Positions 17,566 through 25,792 of a stretch of DNA of 64,000 nucleotides are shown here, one piece after another; positions within the stretch are counted from its first letter, which is position 1; each line of letters begins with the position of its first letter. The notes beneath the pieces were generated by a model. The model was not told the origin of the DNA. It did no database searches and saw only the letters and a program-made list of their open reading frames with translations. The stretch lies in the NCBI RefSeq assembly GCF_022458745.1, contig NZ_JAJJJF010000001.1:186001-250000 (forward strand), read 5' to 3'. A program made the translations under genes and the position numbers. The DNA comes from Bacillus piscicola (GTDB lineage: Bacteria; Bacillota; Bacilli; Bacillales; Marinococcaceae).

Positions 17566-18030
17566 CTACCTATTATCTCCACTTACAATTTGTTGAAAGA
17601 AATGGCGGGTCTCCTCGTTGTCCAGCTTGATCGTGCCTATTTCGTGGTTGCGGATAACCAGCTCTAGTGTGTTAAAATCGTCTCCTGTGTTATACCTCCA
17701 CCAGGACATACTCCCTGAAGCGCGTTGGTCTGCGGGTGTTTCCTTTATGTGAGGATAAGGCTTCATAAAACGATACACATCGTCGGCGGCGACATCACGA
17801 GGCAGAAAATCGATAGCAAGCTTGATGCCTTTCTTCTGTGGAAACAGATACCCAATTTTGTCCGGGTCCTCGTTGTATTGCGGTTTTAGGCTTTCACTCC
17901 AAGGAACCTTCGTTACACTCGTAATTTTTAATCGGCCATCTTGATTTTTTGGTTTTGGGTCCGACATGTAGCAGTGATCCAAACTATCAAAGAAATCAGC
18001 CCACCGCTTGAACTCTTCCTTCACGTTCAT
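17566..18030 (-). CDS. Hypothetical protein
   Basis: A 154-residue protein from ATG at 18030, with AAAGGAG 9 nt upstream; the longer frame to 18150 has no ribosome site. It is soluble and charged with several Trp/Tyr, and contains KITSVTKVPWSESLKPQYNE and SMSWWRYNTGDDFNTLELV stretches. No family recognised. Monocistronic between two family B arrays. It looks like a real gene from its ribosome site and composition. Confidence 0.65.
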   Translation of the reverse strand: MNVKEEFKRWADFFDSLDHCYMSDPKPKNQDGRLKITSVTKVPWSESLKPQYNEDPDKIGYLFPQKKGIKLAIDFLPRDVAADDVYRFMKPYPHIKETPADQRASGSMSWWRYNTGDDFNTLELVIRNHEIGTIKLDNEETRHFFQQIVSGDNR

Positions 18031-18198
18031 CTCTATCAACTCCTTTCGTTCTATACAGCCAGTCACTCGTGTATATATAGGAATAGTATGAAGGGTCTGT
18101 TCAAAATCGTCCAACGTTATGAATAAAGTATTCGCAGTAGATGCTAGCATGAAGTCGTCAGAGGGAGGAAAGCGGAAAATCGCGACTTAAGCCGGGAA

Positions 18199-18340
18199 TA
18201 TCCACACTTGCGCGAGAGGAATCCATACATAGGAACAAATAATCCACAGTTGAACGCACAATATCCAGACTTAAGCACGTGAAATCCAAACTCATACATG
18301 AGGAATCCATGCTGTCAGAGAAGGAATCCCTACTTAGCGC
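18199..18340. repeat. Family B tandem array 2 (about 6-7 copies)
   Basis: 21-bp units such as ATCCATACATAGGAACAAAT and ATCCAGACTTAAGCACGTGA, in the same orientation as the other B arrays. It lies upstream of the HicA-like two-gene unit; about 210 bp of AT-rich, promoter-like sequence separates it from the first gene. Confidence 0.85.
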
Positions 18341-18558
18341 AGCATGGTTAAGCTCGTATTATTAACATAGTGTCAGTCACTGCTGTTTTCCTTACAAAAA
18401 TGGGATATACTATAGAAAATATGCATAGAAGTGTAGAGAAAATTTTTAGTATACAAGCGCAACGGGTATTAAGTGTATCAATAACTTTGTACACTGTTTC
18501 ACTCTTTTTACAAAAATTATTTATCACCTATTTCCCCATATAGAAGGGAGTGAATAAC

Positions 18559-19569
18559 GTGCCTCCAATTAAAGTGAAGTTTGCCGGAGCAAAAGTAAAA
18601 ACGGGGAGAGTTCCTCTCCCACTTTTAAACAGCGTTACGCAATCCATTCAAAACGCCGTATTTAGGCTTGGTGAATATTATCTTGAGGAAGCGAAAGTGA
18701 GGAGAAGTGGTCCCGTTCCAAAAAAAGTAAGAGAAGCCTGTACATTAGAACTTGTTGGTACAGAAAAAGGCAGCTTTATGGCTACATTGGATTTGCAAGA
18801 TGAGACGATGGAAGTAGGCAAGGAATCTTTACAATCTTTTCACCAGATTACCCATGAAGTAAAGGAAAATCCCAAAAGAGGTATAGCCGCAAACATAAAA
18901 GATCCTTCCGTCCGTTTTCGGGTGCTCCAATATTTTTCAGAAATTGCTCACGAAACGAGTGAATACACGGTCATGCTTGGGCATGATGATCAATATTTTT
19001 CTTTAGATAAAGCGGTCTTGAAAGAAGCAATGGATGAGTATGAACAGCCTACCGATCAAGAGGTAGAATTAGTTGGAAAAGTGATTAAGCTAGAGTCCCG
19101 TCCTCTATGGTCATTCGTTGTAGACGCAGACGAGGGGAACATCAAATGTCAGTTGCTCGATGACTCGAGAACGGAAGAGATTTTGAAAGCCTTTGACCAA
19201 GAAGTTATTGTGAAAGGAGAGGGAGAATTTACAGATGACGGGCAATTAAAAAACCTCTCTTTTGTTAAAGAGTTCAGAGTAGTTCAACCGGGTGTTCATT
19301 CAATTGATCTTCTTACAATAGACGGACGCCGCTTTCGGATGAACGAGGACGTTCGTGTTTCGATTGACTTTGAGGACAATCATTGGCATTTGACGTTTGA
19401 GCCGTTGAATATTTTTCTTACAGATACCACGATTAAAAACCTTTACAAAGCATTTAAGGAAGAAATAGCTTTTCTCTGGGATGAGTATGCCATGGAAGAT
19501 GACAGGTATCTTACAGCAGATGCACAGGAGCTGAAAGAAAAATTGTTGGGGATGATGGGGGAGGAGTAG
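18559..19569 (+). CDS. Hypothetical protein paired with a HicA-like protein
   Basis: A 336-residue soluble protein with no recognised family. GTG 18559 is preferred (8 nt after AAGGGAG) over GTG 18550, which overlaps that site. The first 110 residues begin with a basic segment (PPIKVKFAGAKVKTGRVPLP) and alternate helices and strands; the second half (from about 180) looks beta-rich (VGKVIKLESRPLWSFVVDA, IKCQLLDDSR, IVKGEGEFTDDGQLKNLSF) and the end is helical and acidic. The gene is followed 3 nt later by a small HicA-like gene, so the two are co-translated. By position it takes the place of an antitoxin or partner, but it is about three times as long as known HicB proteins and has no visible HicB-type pattern. 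Confidence 0.75.
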   Translation: MPPIKVKFAGAKVKTGRVPLPLLNSVTQSIQNAVFRLGEYYLEEAKVRRSGPVPKKVREACTLELVGTEKGSFMATLDLQDETMEVGKESLQSFHQITHEVKENPKRGIAANIKDPSVRFRVLQYFSEIAHETSEYTVMLGHDDQYFSLDKAVLKEAMDEYEQPTDQEVELVGKVIKLESRPLWSFVVDADEGNIKCQLLDDSRTEEILKAFDQEVIVKGEGEFTDDGQLKNLSFVKEFRVVQPGVHSIDLLTIDGRRFRMNEDVRVSIDFEDNHWHLTFEPLNIFLTDTTIKNLYKAFKEEIAFLWDEYAMEDDRYLTADAQELKEKLLGMMGEE

Positions 19570-19572
19570 TAG

Positions 19573-19857
19573 ATGACCGTACGAAAAACCAAAGATATTC
19601 GCAAGGCACTTACGGATAAAGGGTTTAAAGAATCAAATAGCCGGCACAAGCGGTTTATTTTGTATGTCAATAATAAAAAAACAACCGTTCGTACCGTTAT
19701 CAGCCATGGAAAAAAAGAATATAGCAATACATTACTAAGTGCTATGTCGAAACAACTCCGCCTTTCCAATGAAGAGCTATTAGATTTAATAGATTGCCCT
19801 CTTACATATGAAAGCTATATAGCATTATTATACGACAGGAACGAAATAAAGGAGTAA
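19573..19857 (+). CDS. HicA-like RNA-binding protein (possible mRNA interferase)
   Basis: A 94-residue basic protein with the HicA/YcfA pattern: a helix (TKDIRKALTDKGFKE), then SRHKRFILYVNNKKTTVRT with the basic strand and conserved His, then SHGKKEYSNTLLSAMSKQL, leading to a C-terminal helical extension not found in minimal HicA (about 60 residues). HicA proteins are double-stranded-RNA-binding-fold ribonucleases. The start ATG 19573 lies 3 nt after the partner stop with GGGGAGGAG just before it. A translation-coupled pair with an upstream 336-residue gene is unusual, and toxicity is unproven. Confidence 0.7.
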   Translation: MTVRKTKDIRKALTDKGFKESNSRHKRFILYVNNKKTTVRTVISHGKKEYSNTLLSAMSKQLRLSNEELLDLIDCPLTYESYIALLYDRNEIKE

Positions 19858-19899
19858 CCCTGCTTGGCAATATGTAAAAACGGCAGGAGTATACAGACA

Positions 19900-19940
19900 A
19901 ATCCATCCCCACATCACAAATATGTAGGGATGGATTTTTT
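19900..19940 (+). terminator. Terminator after the HicA-like gene
   Basis: AATCCATCCC (19900-19909) and GGGATGGATT (19927-19936) flank a 17-nt loop, then TTTT. The arm shares AATCCATCCC with terminators at 31490 and 32917. Confidence 0.85.
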
Positions 19941-19999
19941 CTTGCATATGCAATAACCTTTATCTTGGACAAAAATTTGGGGACTACGTAAGCAGGGGA

Positions 20000-20230
20000 T
20001 ATCCATACCTGGACGACTGGATGAAATGAATCCATATATAGGACAAACCATCCACAGTTGATCGCATAATATCCATACTAAGGCACGAGGAAACTAGACT
20101 TAAGCATAGGATATCCACACTTCTGTTGAAAGAATCCGTAGTTGGTCGTGAGGAATCCAGATATAAAGGCGGAGAATCCATATTTACGTGAGAAATATCC
20201 AGACTTATAAGTCGGAAATCCATGCTTTCT
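20000..20230. repeat. Family B tandem array 3 (about 11 copies)
   Basis: 21-bp units, e.g. ATCCATACCTGGACGACTGG, ATCCACAGTTGATCGCATAA and ATCCATATTTACGTGAGAAA. It directly follows the terminator at 19900 and runs to the hairpin at 20236. Confidence 0.87.
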
Positions 20231-20235
20231 AGAAA

Positions 20236-20279
20236 CAGCAACACCGCTGAAAAATCATGATTTTTCGACGGTGTTGTTG
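20236..20279 (-). terminator. Probable terminator of the GGDEF-EAL gene
   Basis: CAACACCG (20239-20246) and CGGTGTTG (20269-20276) enclose a nearly complementary GAAAAATCATGATTTTTC segment, making a long hairpin about 36 bp past the minus-strand stop codon. The T-tract is weak. Confidence 0.5.
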
Positions 20280-20314
20280 TTCTCGCCGAGGCCGGCGTGA
20301 CAAGCGTAAGTTTC

Positions 20315-22354
20315 TTAGGGGCTCAGCTTGAAAAAGGAGGGAATGTTATCCGTATAAAACGGGGTGTGTTCCGGTAACGGGTTTTTTCGTAATATAATTT
20401 GCAGGTGATAGAGGAGCTGGATTAACGTTTCTCTATCCTCTTCTTCGATGATAAATTCCACACCGTATTGGTAGAGGTTGTTTGTTTCTGTAAACCATCG
20501 GAGACGGCCAAATAATAGTTGCTTTTCTCCTGCCAGGGTCAGGTCGAATTTTAAGACGGCGTCGTTTCTGATCGGAAATCGAATCGTGGAGAGGAAGCGT
20601 AGTCCTCCGGGTCCGATATTTTCTACCAATATGTTCGTGGCGCCAAGGTTCACTTTTTTGTTGTTTAACTCGGTCATGGTCATAACCGCTTGGAGGGGAT
20701 AAGGAAAGTCGATTCGGAAATGTTTTCTTCTTTCTTCTGTAGGCGCTTCAACGCTCTCCTCTTCTCCTACATATTTTTTCTTTAACAACTGCTCGAAATT
20801 TTCAGAGGACAAAGGCGGGCTGTATAAGTATCCTTGCAGCCAATCACAGCCGAATTCGCTTAGTACATTCTGTTGTTCTTTTGTTTCTACCCCTTCGGCA
20901 ACCACCTGAATGGACAGCTTTTTGGCTAATTGTACGATGGCTGATACGACTTCACGTGTATCGGTATCTGCCGGGATACCTTGAATAAACGTCCGATCGA
21001 GTTTTAACGTATGTGGTTTAAATTGGGTCAGATAACTTAAACTGGAGTACCCCGTTCCAAAGTCATCGAGTGCGACCTGAACGCCAAGCTGTTTTAACTG
21101 TTTAATCATCTCCAGTGCTCTTTTTTCCTTATCAAGCATGACACTTTCGGTTATTTCAATACCAAGCCATTTCGCTTGTAATTCATGTTTGTTTAAGGTT
21201 TGCTCGACATGCCCGAGAACGTCAGGGCTTAAAAACTGCAGCACAGAAAAGTTAACCGAAATTTTAATGGATGGAAGTCCTTGTGACTGCCATGTTTTAT
21301 TTTGCTTACAGACGGTATCTAGCAGCCAATCACTAATAGGGAGGATGGAGCCGGACTCTTCCGCAAGCATAATAAATTCGTTCGGGGGCACGGTTCCCCA
21401 TTCTGGATGTTCCCATCTAATTAAAGCTTCTGCGGCAACAATTTGTTTCGTTTGGGCATCGATAATCGGCTGGTACTGAACGAAAAATTGATCTTTTTGG
21501 AGGGCGCTTTTTAGATCGTTTTTTAACGTGAATGATTTGGAAGTGCCGATATCCATTTCAGGTGTAAAAAAGCGATAATGGTTTTTCACGTTCTTTTTAA
21601 CCAACTCAACCGCGAAATGCGCTTGTCTTTTTAGTGTTGCATCATTGTCACCTGAATGAGGATAAATACTCGCCCCGACACTGATGGTAAGATGGAGTTC
21701 GTATTGATTGACATGGAATGGTTCGTCAAAGAGCTGAAGAATCTCCTCAGCCTTTTCATGCACACTATCTGTCCCTTTGATATCTGTCAGCATAACGGAA
21801 AATTCATCACTGCCTGTTCTGGCAACGAGATCATCGTGACGGAGACGGTTCTTTAATCTTTTTCCAACCTCTATTAACAATTGATCAGAAACATAATAAC
21901 CGAGCACTTCATTGATGAACTTAAAGTCATCTACATCTATGATGAGCAACGCTAACAGGGAGTTGTTGGAATAAGCGAGTTTTACTTGCAAGTCCAGTTG
22001 ATCATCAAAATGCCTGCGGCTCGGTAATCCAGTCAAGTAATCATGAGTGGCCATGTATTGAATCTCATTTTCAGCTTTTTTTCTTTCGGTAATTTCATAG
22101 TAATTGACCACAATGCCCGAAATCACTTCATTGTTTGGCAGATGTACAGCACTTACTTCAAAATCAAGCCATCGTCCATCCTCATGTCGGAGTCTAAGCT
22201 CTATTTTCTTCGCTTCGTTTGGTTGACTGTTTATCTCTTTTAGAAACTCCCCGGCCCGATCCGTATCTTCTTCGTGGATAAGAGAGAAACAACTTGTCCC
22301 CTTCATGTGTCCCGCATCATGGCCGAGAATTCTATAAAAAGAAGGATTTGCCAA
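20315..22354 (-). CDS. PAS-GGDEF-EAL-PilZ cyclic-di-GMP protein, N-terminus frameshifted
   Basis: At least 679 residues. Order: partial PAS (NPSFYRILGHDAGHMKG) with PAC, GGDEF domain with the signature degenerated to GSDEF and followed by FSVML, complete EAL domain (EALIRWEHPEWG, ITESVML, DDFGTGYSSLSYL, VVAEGVETKEQ), then a C-terminal PilZ-like domain (RRKHFRIDF and VENIGPGGL). The EAL catalytic motifs are intact, so phosphodiesterase activity is plausible and cyclase activity doubtful; PilZ would bind c-di-GMP. Upstream of 22354 the PAS domain continues in another frame (QKNEERLNTLLTYSSDIVG, then ILDNDGTIR) with one base missing near 22370, and further upstream it breaks again. The ORF start shown is thus artificial; either the gene is decaying or the sequence has an error. 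Monocistronic, minus strand. Confidence 0.85.
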   Translation of the reverse strand: MANPSFYRILGHDAGHMKGTSCFSLIHEEDTDRAGEFLKEINSQPNEAKKIELRLRHEDGRWLDFEVSAVHLPNNEVISGIVVNYYEITERKKAENEIQYMATHDYLTGLPSRRHFDDQLDLQVKLAYSNNSLLALLIIDVDDFKFINEVLGYYVSDQLLIEVGKRLKNRLRHDDLVARTGSDEFSVMLTDIKGTDSVHEKAEEILQLFDEPFHVNQYELHLTISVGASIYPHSGDNDATLKRQAHFAVELVKKNVKNHYRFFTPEMDIGTSKSFTLKNDLKSALQKDQFFVQYQPIIDAQTKQIVAAEALIRWEHPEWGTVPPNEFIMLAEESGSILPISDWLLDTVCKQNKTWQSQGLPSIKISVNFSVLQFLSPDVLGHVEQTLNKHELQAKWLGIEITESVMLDKEKRALEMIKQLKQLGVQVALDDFGTGYSSLSYLTQFKPHTLKLDRTFIQGIPADTDTREVVSAIVQLAKKLSIQVVAEGVETKEQQNVLSEFGCDWLQGYLYSPPLSSENFEQLLKKKYVGEEESVEAPTEERRKHFRIDFPYPLQAVMTMTELNNKKVNLGATNILVENIGPGGLRFLSTIRFPIRNDAVLKFDLTLAGEKQLLFGRLRWFTETNNLYQYGVEFIIEEEDRETLIQLLYHLQIILRKNPLPEHTPFYTDNIPSFFKLSP

Positions 22355-22430
22355 CGTATCGTGCCATCGTTGTCAAGGATCCCGACAATATCGCTCGAAT
22401 AGGTGAGCAACGTGTTCAACCGTTCTTCAT
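22355..22430 (-). pseudogene. Out-of-frame N-terminal PAS fragment of the GGDEF-EAL gene
   Basis: Read on the minus strand this gives QKNEERLNTLLTYSSDIVG followed by ILDNDGTIRW, the expected start of a PAS domain, but one frame off from the ORF that follows. A TAG stop precedes it in this frame. The rest of the gap to 22666 holds no gene; it includes a TTTTTATTC-rich promoter-like region. Confidence 0.65.
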
Positions 22431-22666
22431 TTTTTTGAACAGTTCTCTAAATAACTCTTTAACTTTTGTCGTTTAAAAAGAAACTTCACCAAATAAAACA
22501 ACCCCTTTGCCGCGAGAAATAAACGTTTCCCTATGATCTGTTTTCCTATCAAGAATAAGAAAAGGGCATGTCCCGCACGTGAAAAAAGTCATAGATTTCT
22601 TTTATTCTACTGTTTCAGTAAAAATTTTACAAATATTTTATTTTAGGATTTTCATCGTCAGAAAGA

Positions 22667-22955
22667 ATCCAAATTGAAGTGCTGGGAATCCAGACTTAAA
22701 CGGAAACTATCCATACTTCCGTTCAAAGAATCCATACATGCTGGCGAACAATCCAGACTTGAACACGAGAAATCCATACTTGCATGAGAAGAATCCAGAT
22801 TTGGGGACTGGAATGCAGCCTACCCACGAGAATCCACAGTTAAGGAAGGAATATCCATACTTCGAAGGAAAGAATCCAGACTTGAGCAGAGATATCCACA
22901 CTTCAACCGAAAGAATCCATACATATGAGCAAAAAATCCATACTTGAGCGGTAGC
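22667..22955. repeat. Family B tandem array 4 (about 13 copies)
   Basis: 21-bp units. The block 22686-22925 is nearly identical to 25402-25640 in the same orientation, including an otherwise unique stretch (GGACTGGAATGCAGCCTACC). The two copies flank the protease/zinc-ribbon operon. Confidence 0.9.
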
Positions 22956-22965
22956 ACAATCCACA

Positions 22966-23005
22966 CAAAAAAGGTAACAGGGGATCACCCCATGTTACCT
23001 TTTAT
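22966..23005. terminator. Terminator of the protease operon
   Basis: AAAAAGGTAACA and TGTTACCTTTTA enclose GGGGATCACCCC, itself self-complementary. It overlaps the last codons of the minus-strand protease gene and has A/T runs on both sides. Confidence 0.8.
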
Positions 23006-24111
23006 TCCACTGCTTCCCATTCTTTATCAACAATAACGTGCTGGCCGTTTTCCGCAGCAACGGTGTAGGTGGCTTGGTACCAAACTTGTTCGGAACCGGT
23101 GTCTTCGATGAGGGCGAACATGACTTTGGCGTTGTTTCCGACGATGGTTGTGTCGATGTCGCGGATGTTGATCCACCCTAAATCGGCATTGCGACTCGCG
23201 AATTCTTCATAAGATTCCTGCTGTTTCCAGCTTTGGCTTAATAGCTCGTAGGCAGTTGCCATATCGCCGACGTTCAAGCTTTCGAAGTAATAGCCGACGA
23301 GATAGGCGGCGGCTTCTTGATCAATGGCGGCCGCTGTGCTTGGCTTCTGTTCTGCAGGTGCTTGCGTTATAGCGGCTGGGTTTTCGGACCACTCTTTCAA
23401 CATCGGCAAAACGTCGATAATCGGGATGGAAAATCCAATATCGCCTTCCCCGGCACCGGCGGAGTTAATGCCGACTGCTTTTCCGCTGTTTTGTTCAATG
23501 AGCGGACCGCCGCTGCTTCCAGGAGCAATCGGCGCGGAGGTTTGGTACACATTTTCATACGTATAAGGGGAGATGTCTATGTTGCGATCGACACCGCTGA
23601 TTATCCCGGTCGTCGCGGTGTTTTGCAGCCCCCGTGGACTTCCGAGCGCGATTACTTCCTCTCCGGTCTCAACATGCTCCTTTTCCCGTATTGGCAATGG
23701 TTTCCTGTCTTTCAGTGCTTCCACACGAACGAGGGCAACGTCGACCTTGTCACTTCTTCCGATCACCGACCCGGAATGTGTAGCGGAGTCGGAAAGCTGG
23801 ACGCGCACGGTGTCAGCACCTTCGACGACGTGGGCGTTCGTAATAATATCGCCTTTGTCATTGTACAAAAAACCGCTCCCAAGCCCGTAATCGGTTTCGA
23901 TCATGACGACGCTTTTCTGCGCGTCATGGATAATTTTTTTCATATCGACTTCCTCCGCAGACGCCGCGGTTGCTTCCTCGGCGGAAAACACCGGTTCAGC
24001 ACGGAGTTCACCGGCTACATGTTTTCCTATGTACACGTAACCGCCGTATGTACCGCCGGCAATCAGCACACAGGCACATAAGGAAAGGATCAGATAAGCA
24101 GAGCGTGACAT
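23002..24111 (-). CDS. Membrane-anchored trypsin-like serine protease (HtrA-like, no PDZ)
   Basis: A 369-residue protein. One N-terminal membrane segment (residues about 5-28) should anchor it with the protease outside. The S1C catalytic triad is complete: His94 in TNAHVVEG, Asp124 in KVDVALVRV, Ser200 in GSSGGPLI. HtrA/DegP proteins carry PDZ domains after this; here the protease domain instead leads through a linker (about 245-262) to an NTF2-like C-terminal domain (AAYLVGYYFESLNVGDMATA onward). Second gene of a two-gene minus-strand operon, 9 bp after a zinc-ribbon membrane protein. Likely envelope protein quality control or signalling; substrate unknown. Confidence 0.88.
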   Translation of the reverse strand: MSRSAYLILSLCACVLIAGGTYGGYVYIGKHVAGELRAEPVFSAEEATAASAEEVDMKKIIHDAQKSVVMIETDYGLGSGFLYNDKGDIITNAHVVEGADTVRVQLSDSATHSGSVIGRSDKVDVALVRVEALKDRKPLPIREKEHVETGEEVIALGSPRGLQNTATTGIISGVDRNIDISPYTYENVYQTSAPIAPGSSGGPLIEQNSGKAVGINSAGAGEGDIGFSIPIIDVLPMLKEWSENPAAITQAPAEQKPSTAAAIDQEAAAYLVGYYFESLNVGDMATAYELLSQSWKQQESYEEFASRNADLGWINIRDIDTTIVGNNAKVMFALIEDTGSEQVWYQATYTVAAENGQHVIVDKEWEAVE

Positions 24112-24120
24112 CGTCTCACC

Positions 24121-25263
24121 TCAATTCACATACCAATTTACTTCGACTACTTCCACATCGACATTCTCATATGGACCATAATAGTAATCATAAAAATTGC
24201 CGGTTTCTCCTGGCGACAACTCATAAGGGAGCACTTGGAGAGACGTCTCCCCAATGTATTGCTCTTCTTCAAAAACAGAAAGCAACACTTGAATATCGCT
24301 TATCGGAGCGGTACCGTTGTTTACCACTTGGCCTTCGATGTTTAAGTCACCCAATTCATCCACGACAGGCGTGACCGATACGACCTCCGCAGCTTCCGTT
24401 TGGTTTCGATGTTCTTCGGCGGCAGCTTCTTTTAACTGTTTTTCTCGACGGGCCTGGGCAGCCTGCTGGGAGGCGAGTCGCTTTTGTTCAATATCCGCTT
24501 GCAAGGCACTCAACTTTTCACTTTTTGGAATAAACTTCATCCCTTGCGCGACCACTTGTTCCGCACCGTCCATATTGCCGGCGGATAACTGTTGGGAGGC
24601 CTCCTCAAAGGAAATGCCCTCCACTTTCGCGCGGATTTCCTTCGCAAGGGTTTTCGCTTCTTTTCCTTTATAATCCTTAAGAGAGGAAAGTTTATTTCCA
24701 AGCTGCTCCACAGATGTCATTTCTTTCATTTCTTCCCGTGTCTTGCTGAGAAATAAAGCAGCATCTGCTTGTTGCAAGGAGTCGGAAAGCCAATCAGCGA
24801 ACGGTTCCGTGAACACGGCAGCCTCTTCTTTTAGCGACGCTAAGTTTTCTTCAGCTTTGTCGAATTCCAGCTTCTCAATTTGGGATATCGCACTCTCGTG
24901 TTTCTCCTGCCAGGAAGAGGCTTCGGTCAACTGCTTTTCGTCTTCACGAAACGCCTTTTCTTTCGGTCGATAAGCCTGCATTCGTGCGTTTAGCGCAAGC
25001 GCTTCTTCAAGATCACCTTTCTCCGCTGCCGCAGCCATTTTCTCCTGCCAGCGGAGGACGTCACGATTCACCGACTGCTCCTTTTCATACGTGAAAAATA
25101 AAAATACCCCCGCTCCCACTAAAAGGACGAGCGGCAGCCCCAGACAAAAAAGCTTCCAGGACGTAGTTACCGAAGAAAACTTTTTCTCTGTAATCGCCTT
25201 CCCGCAATGCGTACAGAACTTACTATCCGGCGTGTTTTCCCCACCACACTTTTTACAATACAT
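24121..25263 (-). CDS. Zinc-ribbon membrane protein with coiled coil and FxLYD-like C-terminus
   Basis: A 380-residue protein from ATG at 25263 (GGGTGAT upstream). The N-terminal zinc ribbon has Cys3, Cys6, Cys17 and Cys20 (MYCKKCG, FCTHCG), then a membrane helix at about 35-57, a long Glu/Lys/Ala-rich helical region (about 65-270) with TPR- or coiled-coil-like character, and a C-terminal beta domain (from about 290: VTPVVDELGDLNIEGQVVNN) resembling extracytoplasmic FxLYD domains. Topology implies zinc ribbon inside and the rest outside. It is cotranscribed with the serine protease, so a partnership as sensor or adaptor is plausible. The operon is flanked by duplicated family B arrays. Confidence 0.82.
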   Translation of the reverse strand: MYCKKCGGENTPDSKFCTHCGKAITEKKFSSVTTSWKLFCLGLPLVLLVGAGVFLFFTYEKEQSVNRDVLRWQEKMAAAAEKGDLEEALALNARMQAYRPKEKAFREDEKQLTEASSWQEKHESAISQIEKLEFDKAEENLASLKEEAAVFTEPFADWLSDSLQQADAALFLSKTREEMKEMTSVEQLGNKLSSLKDYKGKEAKTLAKEIRAKVEGISFEEASQQLSAGNMDGAEQVVAQGMKFIPKSEKLSALQADIEQKRLASQQAAQARREKQLKEAAAEEHRNQTEAAEVVSVTPVVDELGDLNIEGQVVNNGTAPISDIQVLLSVFEEEQYIGETSLQVLPYELSPGETGNFYDYYYGPYENVDVEVVEVNWYVN

Positions 25264-25379
25264 GACCAATCACCCACATAACGAGATAAGTAATCTTTGT
25301 GTCTATGAATATTTTACCATTATACAAGCGGAAAGTGGGAAAAATGTTGAAATTTACAAAAACTTGTTTTGGTATGGGG

Positions 25380-25705
25380 AAAATCCAGACTTTAAGGCGA
25401 AGAATCCAGACTTAAACGGGAACTATCCACACTTTTGTTGGAAGAATCCATATATGCGAGCGAACAATCCAGACTTGAACACGAGGAATCCATACTTACG
25501 CGAGAAAAATCCAGATTTGGGTCCTGGAATGCAGCCTACCTACGAGAATCCACAGTTAAGGGAGGACTATCCATACTTCGAAGGAAAGAATCCAGACTTG
25601 AGCAGAGATATCCACACTTCAACCGAAAGAATCCATACATAGGAACGGACAATCCATAGGTAAACGCGTGATATCCAGACTTCGGCCACTGGAATCCAGG
25701 GTACT
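25380..25705. repeat. Family B tandem array 5 (about 15 copies)
   Basis: The ATCC of successive units lies at 25383, 25404, 25425, 25446, 25467 and 25488: an exact 21-bp period. It contains the second copy of the block shared with array 4. It ends about 90 bp before the sigma-54 activator gene. Confidence 0.93.
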
Positions 25706-25792
25706 AAAATAGAAGGATAATGAGAATTATCTCAAGAAGTAGTCATGTATGAATAATTGCTATTCAACTATGACTAACGAGGGGAGAAGGGG

